Of a stretch of DNA of 58,260 nt, positions 8,008 to 16,471 are shown piece by piece (position 1 is the stretch's first letter; the number at the start of each line of letters is the position of its first letter). The DNA is from Robertmurraya siralis (GTDB lineage Bacteria; Bacillota; Bacilli; Bacillales; Cytobacillaceae), in contig NZ_SWLZ01000028.1 in NCBI RefSeq assembly GCF_005502275.1, positions 1-58,260 on the forward strand. The letters are read 5' to 3'. Below the pieces are notes generated by a model, which searched no databases, was not told the DNA's origin, and saw only the letters and a program-made list of their open reading frames with translations. The translations under genes and the position numbers were made by a program.

Positions 8008-8889
8008 TCATAAACCGTTATGTATTTTTTCTATACTATTATAGAAATTTACTAAATTGTTAAATAAAAAATCATTGTTCGTAAACTGACTCTTCTCCAT
8101 TATTTCCTTCATTTCTGTGACAAGCTCATGAATATTGGCTGTGCTTGTCCCTTTAAACCGGTTCGTAATCGTTGTATTTTCCAACGCTGTCATACGACTG
8201 TTTTGCTCAGACAGGAATTGTTCTCTCCATTCAGGGTGAGCCTTTGCTTTTTGTGTAAATTGAATGAGAATACTGGCAAAATTAGTGCCCCCACCCTCCA
8301 ATTCAGTTTGTAATTTCCCATACAATTCCGGATCAAACCTTTTCATTAAATCCTTAGTTGAAATATAATCACTTGGAGCACCAACGGGTCTTTGAGGTAG
8401 TTCAGCATATCTTGCAGTACCTGTTTTCGGATCAACCTCTCTTGTTTTTGATAGAGCAGCCAATAAATTCATTGTTTTCATAAACTCCGATGATTCCCCT
8501 TTAGACATATAATGCTCTGCCAAGTAATCAGCTTGTGACAAGCCCATTTCTAATAAAGCTGCCCTTTCCTCATCACTATAATCCATATTCGTTGGAAAAA
8601 TATTAAACTCTATTATTTGATATACCGTCCGCTTTATTTCTTCACTTTTATTTTCTAATACTTTATCAAGAGAAGCATTAATTTCACTATTAAAGAAAAA
8701 GCGCGGGGTCGCGTGGTGAACCGCATCTTCCGGAAGTTCTCTCGTTGGCGTCACTGAACTAAGCTCCAACGAATCATAACGTACAAAATTGGTATCTTTG
8801 ACTGTATACATTTGCGGCTTTTGATGGTGACCATTTCGAAGCTGTATATTTGGATAATGACTTGACCCAGATCTAGATTGGATTTCCAT
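8008..8889 (-). CDS. Hypothetical protein, 293 residues, unrecognised family
   Basis: Well-supported gene (GGGGAGGATGG ribosome site, Bacillus-like codon use) of unknown family. No signal peptide and no membrane segment. The first 60 residues are low in predicted structure and rich in Ser, Pro and His; residues about 75-290 look largely helical, with acidic and basic patches (SEEIKRTVYQIIEF, ELVTEMKEIMEK). It stands alone between two terminators. I do not recognise conserved catalytic motifs. It may belong to one of the uncharacterised Bacillus DUF families. Confidence 0.6.
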   Translation of the reverse strand: MEIQSRSGSSHYPNIQLRNGHHQKPQMYTVKDTNFVRYDSLELSSVTPTRELPEDAVHHATPRFFFNSEINASLDKVLENKSEEIKRTVYQIIEFNIFPTNMDYSDEERAALLEMGLSQADYLAEHYMSKGESSEFMKTMNLLAALSKTREVDPKTGTARYAELPQRPVGAPSDYISTKDLMKRFDPELYGKLQTELEGGGTNFASILIQFTQKAKAHPEWREQFLSEQNSRMTALENTTITNRFKGTSTANIHELVTEMKEIMEKSQFTNNDFLFNNLVNFYNSIEKIHNGL

Positions 8890-9015
8890 ATTCCATCCTC
8901 CCCAATAAACATATTTTTCCTTTATATCGGAATATTTTAGTAGTTATTAAGGATATACAGCTTAACATGAGTAAAAAAAGGGTTACCATTATCTGAACCA
9001 TTTATCATTATAAAT

Positions 9016-9062
9016 AAAAAGAACCTTCCCACAAAAGTAAATTTGTAGAAAGATTCTTTTCC
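9016..9062. terminator. Terminator at the 3' end of the eut operon
   Basis: On the minus strand AAAGAATCTTTCTACAAA and its wobble-paired counterpart TTTGTGGGAAGGTTCTTTTT form a stem with a T-tract. It lies about 160 bases past the eutQ stop; the plus strand also has a T-rich run. The sequence between it and eutQ holds nothing I can name. Confidence 0.7.
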
Positions 9063-9222
9063 GTCATTTATTCATAAACGACCGTTTTGATTTTAAGCTG
9101 GAACACTCAAGCTGCGAGCTAACCATTTAAAATAGCAATATTAACTGGATATCACGTCAAAATTTGCGATTTTGTCTTTATTTCGAAGCCAGTTCTAAAG
9201 CTGTACGATCTCTAGACATATT

Positions 9223-9690
9223 TTATGCTTGATTAGCCCAATCAGCAGGAAAAGTCACATATAGAAATCTGGCAAAGCCTGAAACAGAAAATTGTATTTT
9301 ACTCCTCTTAGGTATGAAGATTACTTCTCCTTGCGAAGCACTCATTTTTCTGCCATCGATTATAATATCCAACTGGCCTTCAATAACGTAGTCAATTTCA
9401 TCATAATTTAATGTCCAATCAAACGTCGTATCTTTCATCTCCATTATTCCACAGCCTAATTTTGGGCTTTCATCCAAGGAAAACAGGTCTTTTGTATAAA
9501 CGAAATCCTGATTATTACCTGTATTTAAACGATCTTTTTCAGATACTTTAACAGTTGGCACACGAACAGAAATAATCCCGCTTGGATCAGAGGTTTTATC
9601 TATTATAGAGTTCGTTTCATCACCGCCCAACTGCTCGGCGATCAGCTTTCTTACTAACTTTTCTAACGATGCTTTATCCAACGCTTGCAA
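9223..9690 (-). CDS. eutQ: Ethanolamine utilisation protein EutQ (cupin; reported acetate kinase)
   Basis: Last gene of the operon. The C-terminal two thirds are a cupin barrel (EIDYVIEGQLDIIIDGRKM, then GEVIFIPKRSKIQF), the EutQ fold. The Salmonella protein has been reported to have acetate kinase activity and to be needed under anoxic conditions. The N-terminus (ALDKASLEKLVRKLIAEQLGG) looks like an amphipathic targeting helix for the microcompartment. I prefer TTG at 9690 because GGAGG is 8 bases upstream; the GTG at 9699 overlaps that site. About 155 residues, shorter than enterobacterial EutQ at the N-terminal side. Confidence 0.88.
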   Translation of the reverse strand: MQALDKASLEKLVRKLIAEQLGGDETNSIIDKTSDPSGIISVRVPTVKVSEKDRLNTGNNQDFVYTKDLFSLDESPKLGCGIMEMKDTTFDWTLNYDEIDYVIEGQLDIIIDGRKMSASQGEVIFIPKRSKIQFSVSGFARFLYVTFPADWANQA

Positions 9691-9705
9691 ACCGTTCACC
9701 TCCGT

Positions 9706-10800
9706 TTAATTTTTTTCAGGTTTTCCATACATACTGTTGGCAATAAAAGTGGCAAAGATGATGGCGGTGACGCCTCCCACTAATTTACCGACAATCATTG
9801 AAAAGATCATATCCTGAGCAACACCTGCCGCAAACCCTAAATGATCGCCGATTACGAAGGCAGCACACACCGAAAAGGCCACATTGATGATTTTCCCTCG
9901 ATTGTCCATATCCTTCATCATCGCAAACATCGGAATATTATTTGCCAATGTCGCAACCATACCTGCTGCAGAAACTTCATTCATACCAAGGAATTTTCCC
10001 AACTTCATAAGAGGCTTATTAAAGAGCTTTACAATAACTTCTACCATGACATAAGCACCAGCTAATACAATGGCAATACTACCAACAATGGCAATCCCCT
10101 CTTCAATTGGAGCAGTACCCGGGATAAGTGTAAGCGGTGTTAGAGCATGAATAATTCCAATGGCCAATCCGAGTATTGCAACAATAACAACTCCATGTCC
10201 GAAGATCGTAAATCCTTTTATCATTTTTTCTGGAATCTTCCATAAACCGAGAGCCAATAAAACAGCTACTAAAATGATCGGAACTAGATTACTCAAAATC
10301 ATTCCGATTGAAAACCCTGCTACCATTCCTCCGATAAAACAGCCAACTGGAATTGCAATCATTCCTGCCATTATCCCTGTAGCTAAAAACTTATGATCCT
10401 CTTTTCTGATGATCCCTAATGACACCGGGATGGAAAAAACAATCGTCGCCCCCATCATCGAGCCTAAAATAACGCCCGAAAAAAGGCCAGCCTCTTCCGT
10501 TCCTGCCATTTCAAGAGCTAATTGGTATCCTCCCATATCAATCGCTAGCAAACTAGTTGCAAACATGGCAGGATCTGCACCTAAAAACCCATAGATCGGG
10601 ACAATGATCGGACTCAATACTTTAGCTAGCACCGGAGCGATAACAATAATTCCGACCATTCCTAATGTTAAGGAGCCCATTGCATTGATGCCCTCTTCAA
10701 ATTTTTCTCCTAATCGCAGCTTGCCATTTAAACATTTATCAATAGCACCTATAACCATAAAAATAACCATTAAATAAACGATAATTTCATTTATTCCCAT
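9706..10800 (-). CDS. eutH: Ethanolamine permease EutH
   Basis: Integral membrane protein of 364 residues with about ten hydrophobic segments. It starts MGINEIIVYLMVIFMVIGAIDKCLNGK and has the conserved GMVATLANNIPMFAMMKDMDNRGK block of EutH. It imports ethanolamine at low concentration or low pH in the characterised systems. Ribosome site GGGGGAA is inside the preceding small gene, whose last codons overlap the eutH start by ten bases. eutQ follows directly. Confidence 0.93.
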   Translation of the reverse strand: MGINEIIVYLMVIFMVIGAIDKCLNGKLRLGEKFEEGINAMGSLTLGMVGIIVIAPVLAKVLSPIIVPIYGFLGADPAMFATSLLAIDMGGYQLALEMAGTEEAGLFSGVILGSMMGATIVFSIPVSLGIIRKEDHKFLATGIMAGMIAIPVGCFIGGMVAGFSIGMILSNLVPIILVAVLLALGLWKIPEKMIKGFTIFGHGVVIVAILGLAIGIIHALTPLTLIPGTAPIEEGIAIVGSIAIVLAGAYVMVEVIVKLFNKPLMKLGKFLGMNEVSAAGMVATLANNIPMFAMMKDMDNRGKIINVAFSVCAAFVIGDHLGFAAGVAQDMIFSMIVGKLVGGVTAIIFATFIANSMYGKPEKN

Positions 10801-10943
10801 AATTGGATTCCCCCGATTTTTTGTTCGAGATTTTCCAGATGATGAACGAGATGGTACATATTCGCATCTGAAGTGATCGCCGGTTCAACTTCTTGGAGAA
10901 AGACCTCAAAATTTTTCTTCGATCGCAGCTCGTTTCTTATCAT
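10791..10943 (-). CDS. Small 50-residue protein encoded between eutN and eutH
   Basis: Short gene filling the gap between eutN and eutH. ATG at 10943-10941 overlaps the eutN stop (ATGA), and the TAA at 10793-10791 lies inside the first codons of eutH, so it is positioned for translational coupling on both sides. The product starts MIRNELRSKKNFEVFLQEVE and ends KIGGIQLWE; it is charged, probably helical, without signal peptide, membrane segment or cysteine. I do not recognise the family. Tight overlap at both ends is the main evidence for a real gene; conservation is untested. Confidence 0.6.
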   Translation of the reverse strand: MIRNELRSKKNFEVFLQEVEPAITSDANMYHLVHHLENLEQKIGGIQLWE

Positions 10944-11206
10944 TCCTCATTTTCAATTTCGATAGAATCAACTACTCCTACAATGACTGCATCAACTGGA
11001 GTTTGGGAATTTTCGAGGGATGCTCTCGCTCCTCCACCTGTCGTCACTAACACTAAATCATTTACTCCAGCACCCGCATTATCAGCAGCAATAAACAGCT
11101 CATTATCATGACCATAAATAGGTTTGACGACAAGAAACTTCAGACCATTTAATTTCTCATCTTTCCTTGTTGCCCATAAACTACCAACTACTTTTCCAAC
11201 CTTCAT
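10940..11206 (-). CDS. eutN: Microcompartment vertex protein EutN (CcmL family)
   Basis: Pentamer-forming shell protein of the EutN/CcmL family that caps the vertices. The sequence MKVGKVVGSLWATRKDEKL, the block VDLVLVTTGGGARASLE (positions vary slightly from the consensus) and the end VDAVIVGVVDSIEI are characteristic. I use the ATG at 11206, with AAGTGGGA about 8 bases upstream, rather than a TTG at 11224 that would lengthen it by six residues. It overlaps the previous gene by a few bases and the following 50-codon gene by four. Confidence 0.92.
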   Translation of the reverse strand: MKVGKVVGSLWATRKDEKLNGLKFLVVKPIYGHDNELFIAADNAGAGVNDLVLVTTGGGARASLENSQTPVDAVIVGVVDSIEIENEE

Positions 11207-11207
11207 T

Positions 11208-11852
11208 TCATTTCCCACTTTCAATAATTTTTAAATGGTGGGTTCGAATAAAATCCTTTGCCAATGGCGTAATAATGCTATTTTTATCAATCATAATTTC
11301 TGTCGTACTTTGTAAATATAGCTTCTGCAAAGCCGCCTCTGTAACGAGCCTTTTCTTAAAAAAGTAAATTTCTTTTGCGGACGACTGCCCTTCATCCCTT
11401 TCAATCTCCATTTGTACATTCAAGCCCTCTTCTTCAAAAGAGATGCCAAATTTTTCGAGTTTCTCTTCATATTCGTTGTACATTTTGTATAATGGTGCCG
11501 GTGATGACTGCTTGTACGCATAATACTCAACACCTTTACGCAGAACAGCAACTTTCTTCCCTTTTAAAAGTGAAGTAAGAATAAATTCTTCTTCGCGAGT
11601 GCTGCTCACTCCATTAGCTAGATTTGCTAACATTTTGATGGATAAGCGAGGGATGATAATCCTCTCAAACTCGCTATCTTCCATGTCTTCGGCAAAGTAC
11701 ACGAGATTGTACTGTTCTTTAAGAGCTTCTTCTAGCTCCAATTCCTCTGTAGAAGAAACAACGCAAACCGTCGTCTTTATTTCTTCTTTGTTTTTTAGCT
11801 TTTTAACGATTTCTTCATACAATCGATCAACTAAATCATTCATTTCCATCAT
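11208..11852 (-). CDS. Ethanolamine-utilisation-associated protein (TIGR02536-like)
   Basis: About 214 residues. It resembles the conserved protein of Firmicute eut operons described as TIGR02536; the match is from memory. The N-terminal helix MNDLVDRLYEEIVKKLKNKEE is an amphipathic segment like microcompartment targeting peptides, then a Rossmann-like part (TTVCVVSSTEELELEEALKEQ), and the C-terminal stretch ending TPLAKDFIRTHHLKIIESGK. Four start codons in a row (GTG then three ATG, from 11858) follow AAAGGGTGA, so the exact start is uncertain. The function is not known. Confidence 0.72.
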   Translation of the reverse strand: MMEMNDLVDRLYEEIVKKLKNKEEIKTTVCVVSSTEELELEEALKEQYNLVYFAEDMEDSEFERIIIPRLSIKMLANLANGVSSTREEEFILTSLLKGKKVAVLRKGVEYYAYKQSSPAPLYKMYNEYEEKLEKFGISFEEEGLNVQMEIERDEGQSSAKEIYFFKKRLVTEAALQKLYLQSTTEIMIDKNSIITPLAKDFIRTHHLKIIESGK

Positions 11853-11854
11853 CA

Positions 11855-12493
11855 TCACCCTTTAGGTTCTTTCTTAATGATGCGACCTAAAGTACCTTTA
11901 TAAAATCCGCATGCATTCGCTTCATCATAATCAATATGAAGGACTGTACGATAACGATCGCTTACACGAACTAGCACATCATCAAAAATAAGCGGACGTT
12001 TCCCATAAACATGCACCTGTACCGTTTCCTGATCCTTAACATCAAATCGAACAGCATCTTCTGGACTCATATGAATATGCCTTTTCGCAACGATAAGCCC
12101 CTGCGGCACTTTTACTTCATTCCGTTCTGCCCTTATTGTAATGGCAGGGGTATTTTCGATCTTTCCACTTTCTCGAACTGGCACATTGATCCCGATCGAT
12201 ACAGCGTCAGTTAAAGAGATCTCAACTTGAGAATGCTTTCGTTCAGGTCCAAGAATAACTACATTTTCTAATTTCCCTTTCGGTCCAATGATCGTTACCC
12301 TTTCTCGACAAACAAATTGACCTGGCTGTGAAAGATCTTTCATCTTCGTTAGCTTATAATCTTCTCCAAATAACTGATTAACTGCTTCTCTATTTAAATG
12401 GATATGTCGGCCTGAAGCTTCAACTTCAATAAACCTTTCCATAACTCTATCAATGACAGTATCAACTAATCTTTCCATATTCATTTCGGTCAA
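11855..12493 (-). CDS. eutD: Phosphate acetyltransferase EutD, PduL type
   Basis: Converts acetyl-CoA to acetyl phosphate, recycling CoA inside the shell and feeding ATP formation. The fold is PduL, not the Pta type of enterobacterial EutD: two beta barrels with the His motifs VEASGRHIHLNREAVNQLFG (around 24-43) and VAKRHIHMSPEDA. The N-terminal helix NMERLVDTVIDRVMERF looks like an encapsulation peptide. The TTG start lies 9 bases behind AAGGAGG. 212 residues, normal for PduL. Confidence 0.9.
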   Translation of the reverse strand: MTEMNMERLVDTVIDRVMERFIEVEASGRHIHLNREAVNQLFGEDYKLTKMKDLSQPGQFVCRERVTIIGPKGKLENVVILGPERKHSQVEISLTDAVSIGINVPVRESGKIENTPAITIRAERNEVKVPQGLIVAKRHIHMSPEDAVRFDVKDQETVQVHVYGKRPLIFDDVLVRVSDRYRTVLHIDYDEANACGFYKGTLGRIIKKEPKG

Positions 12494-12507
12494 TCACAGC
12501 ATCCTCC

Positions 12508-13269
12508 TTACGGGTTATACTGCCCTGCGTGATATTTAAGCATCATAATCCAGAATAAAGACGAAAGGCGATTTAAAGCTAAGATGATATCATTTCGTTT
12601 TGCCTCACCTGTCTCCTCTTTAAAGGCCTCGTACGCCGCTAGCTCTGTTTCACGCGTTGTACTTCGCAGTGTATTTAATCTCACCAAAACTTCACCCATC
12701 TTATAATCAGGAATCAAGTGGGCTATGCCATAATATTTCTGTGGGTTATGGGAGATTTCTCGCACTTCCGCTTCGTTCATATTCTGCAAGGAAAGCTCTA
12801 GCAGCTCTTCTTCCAGCACTTCACACCTTAAGATTTGCCGTACAAATTCCAATATCTCTTGCAAATCTGCCACTAATCTTTTGCACTTTAATGCATGAAA
12901 CGAAGTTTGTGTCTCCAAGATTTTTGACTCTAACGAATCAAGCTTCCCTCTAAAAATAATTCGTTTATGATCCTTAAATACTAAAACATTGCCGTATAAA
13001 GACGTCATATGCTCTGGCTTTTCTTCCAAAACCCCTCCATAAAGGGTTGTATATTTATAGTGAGAGCTTCTTTGTACTTCCTCTCTCACTTCTATATTCA
13101 TTTCAGAAGTATCCTCAATGTAGTTAAGTTGAATATGATGCTCACTCAAAAAACCTTTAGCTGAAGGGGTGACAATTGTCCCTTTAGGAACGTCAATCGT
13201 TTTAAAGGCTTTTAGATCTTGTCCTTTTAATCGCTTTCGTAATTCACTCTCCGTGAGTAGTCCAGCCAA
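12508..13269 (-). CDS. eutT: Corrinoid adenosyltransferase EutT
   Basis: Makes adenosylcobalamin for EutBC from ATP and cob(I)alamin. The N-terminal region (TESELRKRLKG---PKGTIVTPSAKGFLSEHHI) and the KPEHMTSLYGNVLVFKDHKRIIFRGKLDSLES block are EutT hallmarks; the C-terminal half is a helical adenosyltransferase bundle. I do not see the HX11CCX2C metal motif described for the Salmonella enzyme: there is no adjacent cysteine pair. I place the start at TTG 13269, since AAAGGAAGTGA is correctly spaced for it and overlaps the GTG at 13278. About 253 residues. Confidence 0.88.
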   Translation of the reverse strand: MAGLLTESELRKRLKGQDLKAFKTIDVPKGTIVTPSAKGFLSEHHIQLNYIEDTSEMNIEVREEVQRSSHYKYTTLYGGVLEEKPEHMTSLYGNVLVFKDHKRIIFRGKLDSLESKILETQTSFHALKCKRLVADLQEILEFVRQILRCEVLEEELLELSLQNMNEAEVREISHNPQKYYGIAHLIPDYKMGEVLVRLNTLRSTTRETELAAYEAFKEETGEAKRNDIILALNRLSSLFWIMMLKYHAGQYNP

Positions 13270-13376
13270 ATTTGTCACTTCCTTTTGAAAGGGGGCGAAC
13301 CCTGATAGAAAAGCTTTTGGACGAATAATTAGGCTTTTTCACCTGAAATTTTTTCTACCGGATCAGCCCCTGCTTC

Positions 13377-13661
13377 TTACTCTTCTACATTTGGCAAAAT
13401 AGCGGACACTTCCGTATGAGGACGTGGAATCACATGCACTGAGATGAGTTCCCCTACACGCTCTGCTGCTGCAGCCCCAGCATCTGTTGCTGCCTTTACA
13501 GCACCCACATCGCCACGAACCATAACTGTTACTAAACCTGCACCAATTTGTTCCTTGCCAATTAATGTTACATTCGCAGCCTTGACCATTGCATCCGCTG
13601 CCTCAATTGCTCCAACAAGACCTTTCGTTTCTACCATTCCTAATGCATTTGCGTTTGCCAT
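13377..13661 (-). CDS. eutM: Microcompartment shell protein EutM (BMC hexamer)
   Basis: Main hexameric shell protein, about 94 residues, single BMC domain: [56 protein letters not shown] use the ATG at 13661, 7-8 bases after AGGAGG; a TTG at 13682 would put the ribosome site inside the coding sequence. The 107-base gap to eutT has no gene. Confidence 0.95.
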   Translation of the reverse strand: MANANALGMVETKGLVGAIEAADAMVKAANVTLIGKEQIGAGLVTVMVRGDVGAVKAATDAGAAAAERVGELISVHVIPRPHTEVSAILPNVEE

Positions 13662-13747
13662 TTTTATTTCCTCCTCTTTCAATTAAATTCATTTATTTAA
13701 TAAAGATACGATTGCTAAATGATGCCTTTTGCAATCATCTCTTCTTC

Positions 13748-15205
13748 CTATTTCATTTCTTCTAGCACTTGCTTCAAAATTCTTTCGATAAGTTCCTTAT
13801 GCGGATGATCATCGATTTTCTCAGGCTTCTTATCTCCGCGGATGTCTTCCAGTTCTTTGACACCCCACGCAACACGGCGAATATTAATTAAGTTTAATGG
13901 ACCGATATTATCAGAGGTTGAACCGCCTCCAATCGCTCCACATCCTAAAGTAAGTGCTGGAACAAGACTTGTGGAAGCACCAATACCGCCGAGAGTAGCT
14001 GAAGTGTTGACCAATAACCGAGAAACTGGTTTCTTTAAAGCGAATTCCCTGATGACATCTTCGTTCTGTGAGTGAATAGCCATCGTATGGCCGACTCCTT
14101 CATTATGCAAAATTTCAATGCATCTTTCGCACGCTGCTTCCCAATCCTTTTCAGTATAAAAGGCTAGAATGGGAGCCAGCTTCTCTCGCGAATACGGTAC
14201 ATTCTTCCCGACCTTCGTCTCTTCTGCGATAAGCACTTTTGTGCCCTTTGGAATTGAAATCTGAGCTAAGTCAGCTATTTGTTCCGCTGTTTTGCCCACG
14301 ATTGCCGGATTCATCGAACCATTATCTCTAAGGATGAATTTCTCAAGTTTTCTTCCCTCAGGGTAGGATAAGAAATAAGCATCCTGTTTCATAAATTCAG
14401 CCATTACTTCTTCACGAATGCATTCTTCAACTATGACAGACTGTTCAGATGCACAAATGACCCCATTATCAAAGGTCTTGGAATCGATAATTCTTTTGAC
14501 AGCTAGTGGAATATCAGCACTTTTCTCAATGAATGCTGGACCATTCCCCGGTCCGACCCCTATCGCTGGAGTTCCTGAAGAATAGGCAGCTTTCACCATA
14601 GCCGAACCACCTGTTGCTAAAATCAAGGAAATTTGATCATGTTTCATCAATGTATCCGTTCCTTGAAGAGTCACATTTGAGATACAATTGATCGCATCTT
14701 CCGGACATCCAGCCTTCTCAGCAGCTTCCTTAATAATTCTCGTCGTTTCCAGTATGCAATTTAAGGCACTTGGGTGTGGTGAAAAAATAATCGCATTCCC
14801 CGCCTTAATGGAAATCAGCGCCTTATAAATGGCGGTTGATGTTGGATTAGTTGAAGGGATTAGGGCAGCAATCACACCAACCGGAACACCGATTTCTATT
14901 ATCTTCTGGCTTGGGTCTTCTTTAATAATTCCCACTGTTTTTAAATTTTTAATAGAGTGATAAACAGCTTGAGAAGCAAAAGCATTTTTTATTACTTTAT
15001 CTCTCCAATTGCCAAACCCAGTTTCCACAACTGCAAGCTTTGCTAATTTTTCTCGATTTTCGAAAGCTTCATCAGCGATCGCTTTGACAATAAGGTCAAG
15101 TTTTTCTTGGCTTAATTGCGCCAGCTTTTTCTGAGCTGCATTGGCTTTGACAATTAAATCTCGCGTTTCTTGAATAGACAGCAAATCTCTATCCTTGAGT
15201 TTCAT
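13748..15205 (-). CDS. eutE: Acylating acetaldehyde dehydrogenase EutE
   Basis: Oxidises acetaldehyde to acetyl-CoA with NAD in the microcompartment lumen. The 485-residue ALDH-like enzyme carries the catalytic cysteine in FDNGVICASEQSV and the SAMVKAAYSSGTPAIGVGPGN cofactor region. The N-terminus enters the ALDH fold almost at once, without the 20-residue extension of Salmonella EutE; instead the C-terminus ends in an amphipathic helix (HKELIERILKQVLEEMK) after a DKKPEKIDDH linker, which may be the encapsulation signal. The start overlaps the stop of the EutK-like gene by four bases. Confidence 0.94.
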   Translation of the reverse strand: MKLKDRDLLSIQETRDLIVKANAAQKKLAQLSQEKLDLIVKAIADEAFENREKLAKLAVVETGFGNWRDKVIKNAFASQAVYHSIKNLKTVGIIKEDPSQKIIEIGVPVGVIAALIPSTNPTSTAIYKALISIKAGNAIIFSPHPSALNCILETTRIIKEAAEKAGCPEDAINCISNVTLQGTDTLMKHDQISLILATGGSAMVKAAYSSGTPAIGVGPGNGPAFIEKSADIPLAVKRIIDSKTFDNGVICASEQSVIVEECIREEVMAEFMKQDAYFLSYPEGRKLEKFILRDNGSMNPAIVGKTAEQIADLAQISIPKGTKVLIAEETKVGKNVPYSREKLAPILAFYTEKDWEAACERCIEILHNEGVGHTMAIHSQNEDVIREFALKKPVSRLLVNTSATLGGIGASTSLVPALTLGCGAIGGGSTSDNIGPLNLINIRRVAWGVKELEDIRGDKKPEKIDDHPHKELIERILKQVLEEMK

Positions 15206-15783
15206 TCACTTTCCTCCTCTCGATAATGGTCCGTTATTTTTTGTATTAAAAAATCTTTTCTACCATACTTAATATCTTTCGGACTGACATCTTTTAAATG
15301 AAATGAGCGAGCTAATTTTCGCAATTCTCCCACCGTTAGGCTTTCAAGCTCTTGTTCAGCGATAAAATCATTGGAAACCGGATTGCTGAGAGGACCTTTT
15401 TTCTGCTCCTCTTCATTTTGTTCAGCAGATATAGCAGCCTCCACGTCTATTACTTCCAGTTCGTCTTCCTTACGATTTGGTTGCGCTGTTTCATTAACAC
15501 GCTTGAAGTTTGAATGCTTGAGCACATTCATTGTTTCTTCATGTACTCTTGGAATGACATGGGAAGAAATTAATAACGCAACCTTTTTTGCCGCTTCTCC
15601 TCCAGCGTCAACCGCTGCTTGCACGGCCGCTACGTCGCCTATGAGCTTCACGGTCACAAGACCACTGCTTATTTTCTCCATATTTAACAAAGTAACATTC
15701 GCCGCTTTTAAGGCAGCGTCTACAGCCTCAATCGCACCTACATACCCTTTAACCTCAATGAGCCCAAGAGAAGTTGTTTTCAT
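15202..15783 (-). CDS. eutK: EutK-like shell protein: BMC domain plus Rho-N/SAP-like tail
   Basis: 193 residues. Residues 1-90 form a BMC domain close to EutM ([49 protein letters not shown]). An acidic, poorly structured linker follows (about 100-145, rich in Glu), and residues about 148-190 ([28 protein letters not shown]) resemble the Rho N-terminal/SAP nucleic-acid-binding helix pair. Enterobacterial EutK also has a BMC domain plus a small C-terminal nucleic-acid-binding-like domain, but of winged-helix type. Position between eutL and eutE fits a shell role. The tail's function is inference. Confidence 0.82.
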   Translation of the reverse strand: [193 protein letters not shown]

Positions 15784-15796
15784 TTTTTCTTAGCTC

Positions 15797-16450
15797 CTAA
15801 TAATTTGTTGGATTTTCTGCAACAAATTGGACTGCTTCTGCAAATGCATCACACGCTGCTTTGCATGCAGATTGACTTCCTGTTAATAAGCCACCTCCAA
15901 AGTTAGTTTCTGATGGAGGTCCATAAAATGCTGCTATCGTAACATTGGCCGCTTTTAAGGCTGCATCTAAGCCATACATTGCCTCAAGTGGTGGCGCTAT
16001 TAAGTATGCAAGCGCCTCCCCCTCTTTAATTCCGGCTACTTGAGATAAATAGGAGCCTGTTCTTGATACGCAATGGGCAAAATAGGGAATCGAATTGTCA
16101 TCATTTGCACTGATGAAATGAGCGCCGTTTTCAATAAAGTCCACTGCTGCATTAAGACCGCTTCGCACTTCTGCCGGGCTTGGACCAGCCAAAATCCCAA
16201 TTATTTCTCCAGCTAGTTTGGTGGAAGCATTGGCGCTTCCTGCATAAAGTGATTTTGCGTAGACAACCTCAACATCTGCCGCTTTCGTAGCTTCATCCAA
16301 TGCAGTGTAAGTTACATCATCCGTATCAGCTGTGATGAGACCAAGACTTTTATGATATGGTTTCAATTCCAATTCTTTGGCCATATCAGGACTGATATTG
16401 GAGATGATTTTCACGCTTAAGATATTTGCTTGCAGTCTTTCGTTCTTCAT
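15797..16450 (-). CDS. eutL: Trimeric tandem-BMC shell protein EutL
   Basis: Tandem BMC shell protein with a gated central pore, 217 residues. It has the EutL N-terminal strand ([22 protein letters not shown]), the [26 protein letters not shown] block and the C-terminal [39 protein letters not shown] region. GGAGAGAAGAT precedes the start. It follows eutC with a 21-base gap. Confidence 0.95.
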   Translation of the reverse strand: [217 protein letters not shown]

Positions 16451-16471
16451 CTATCTTCTCTCCTCCGTCCT

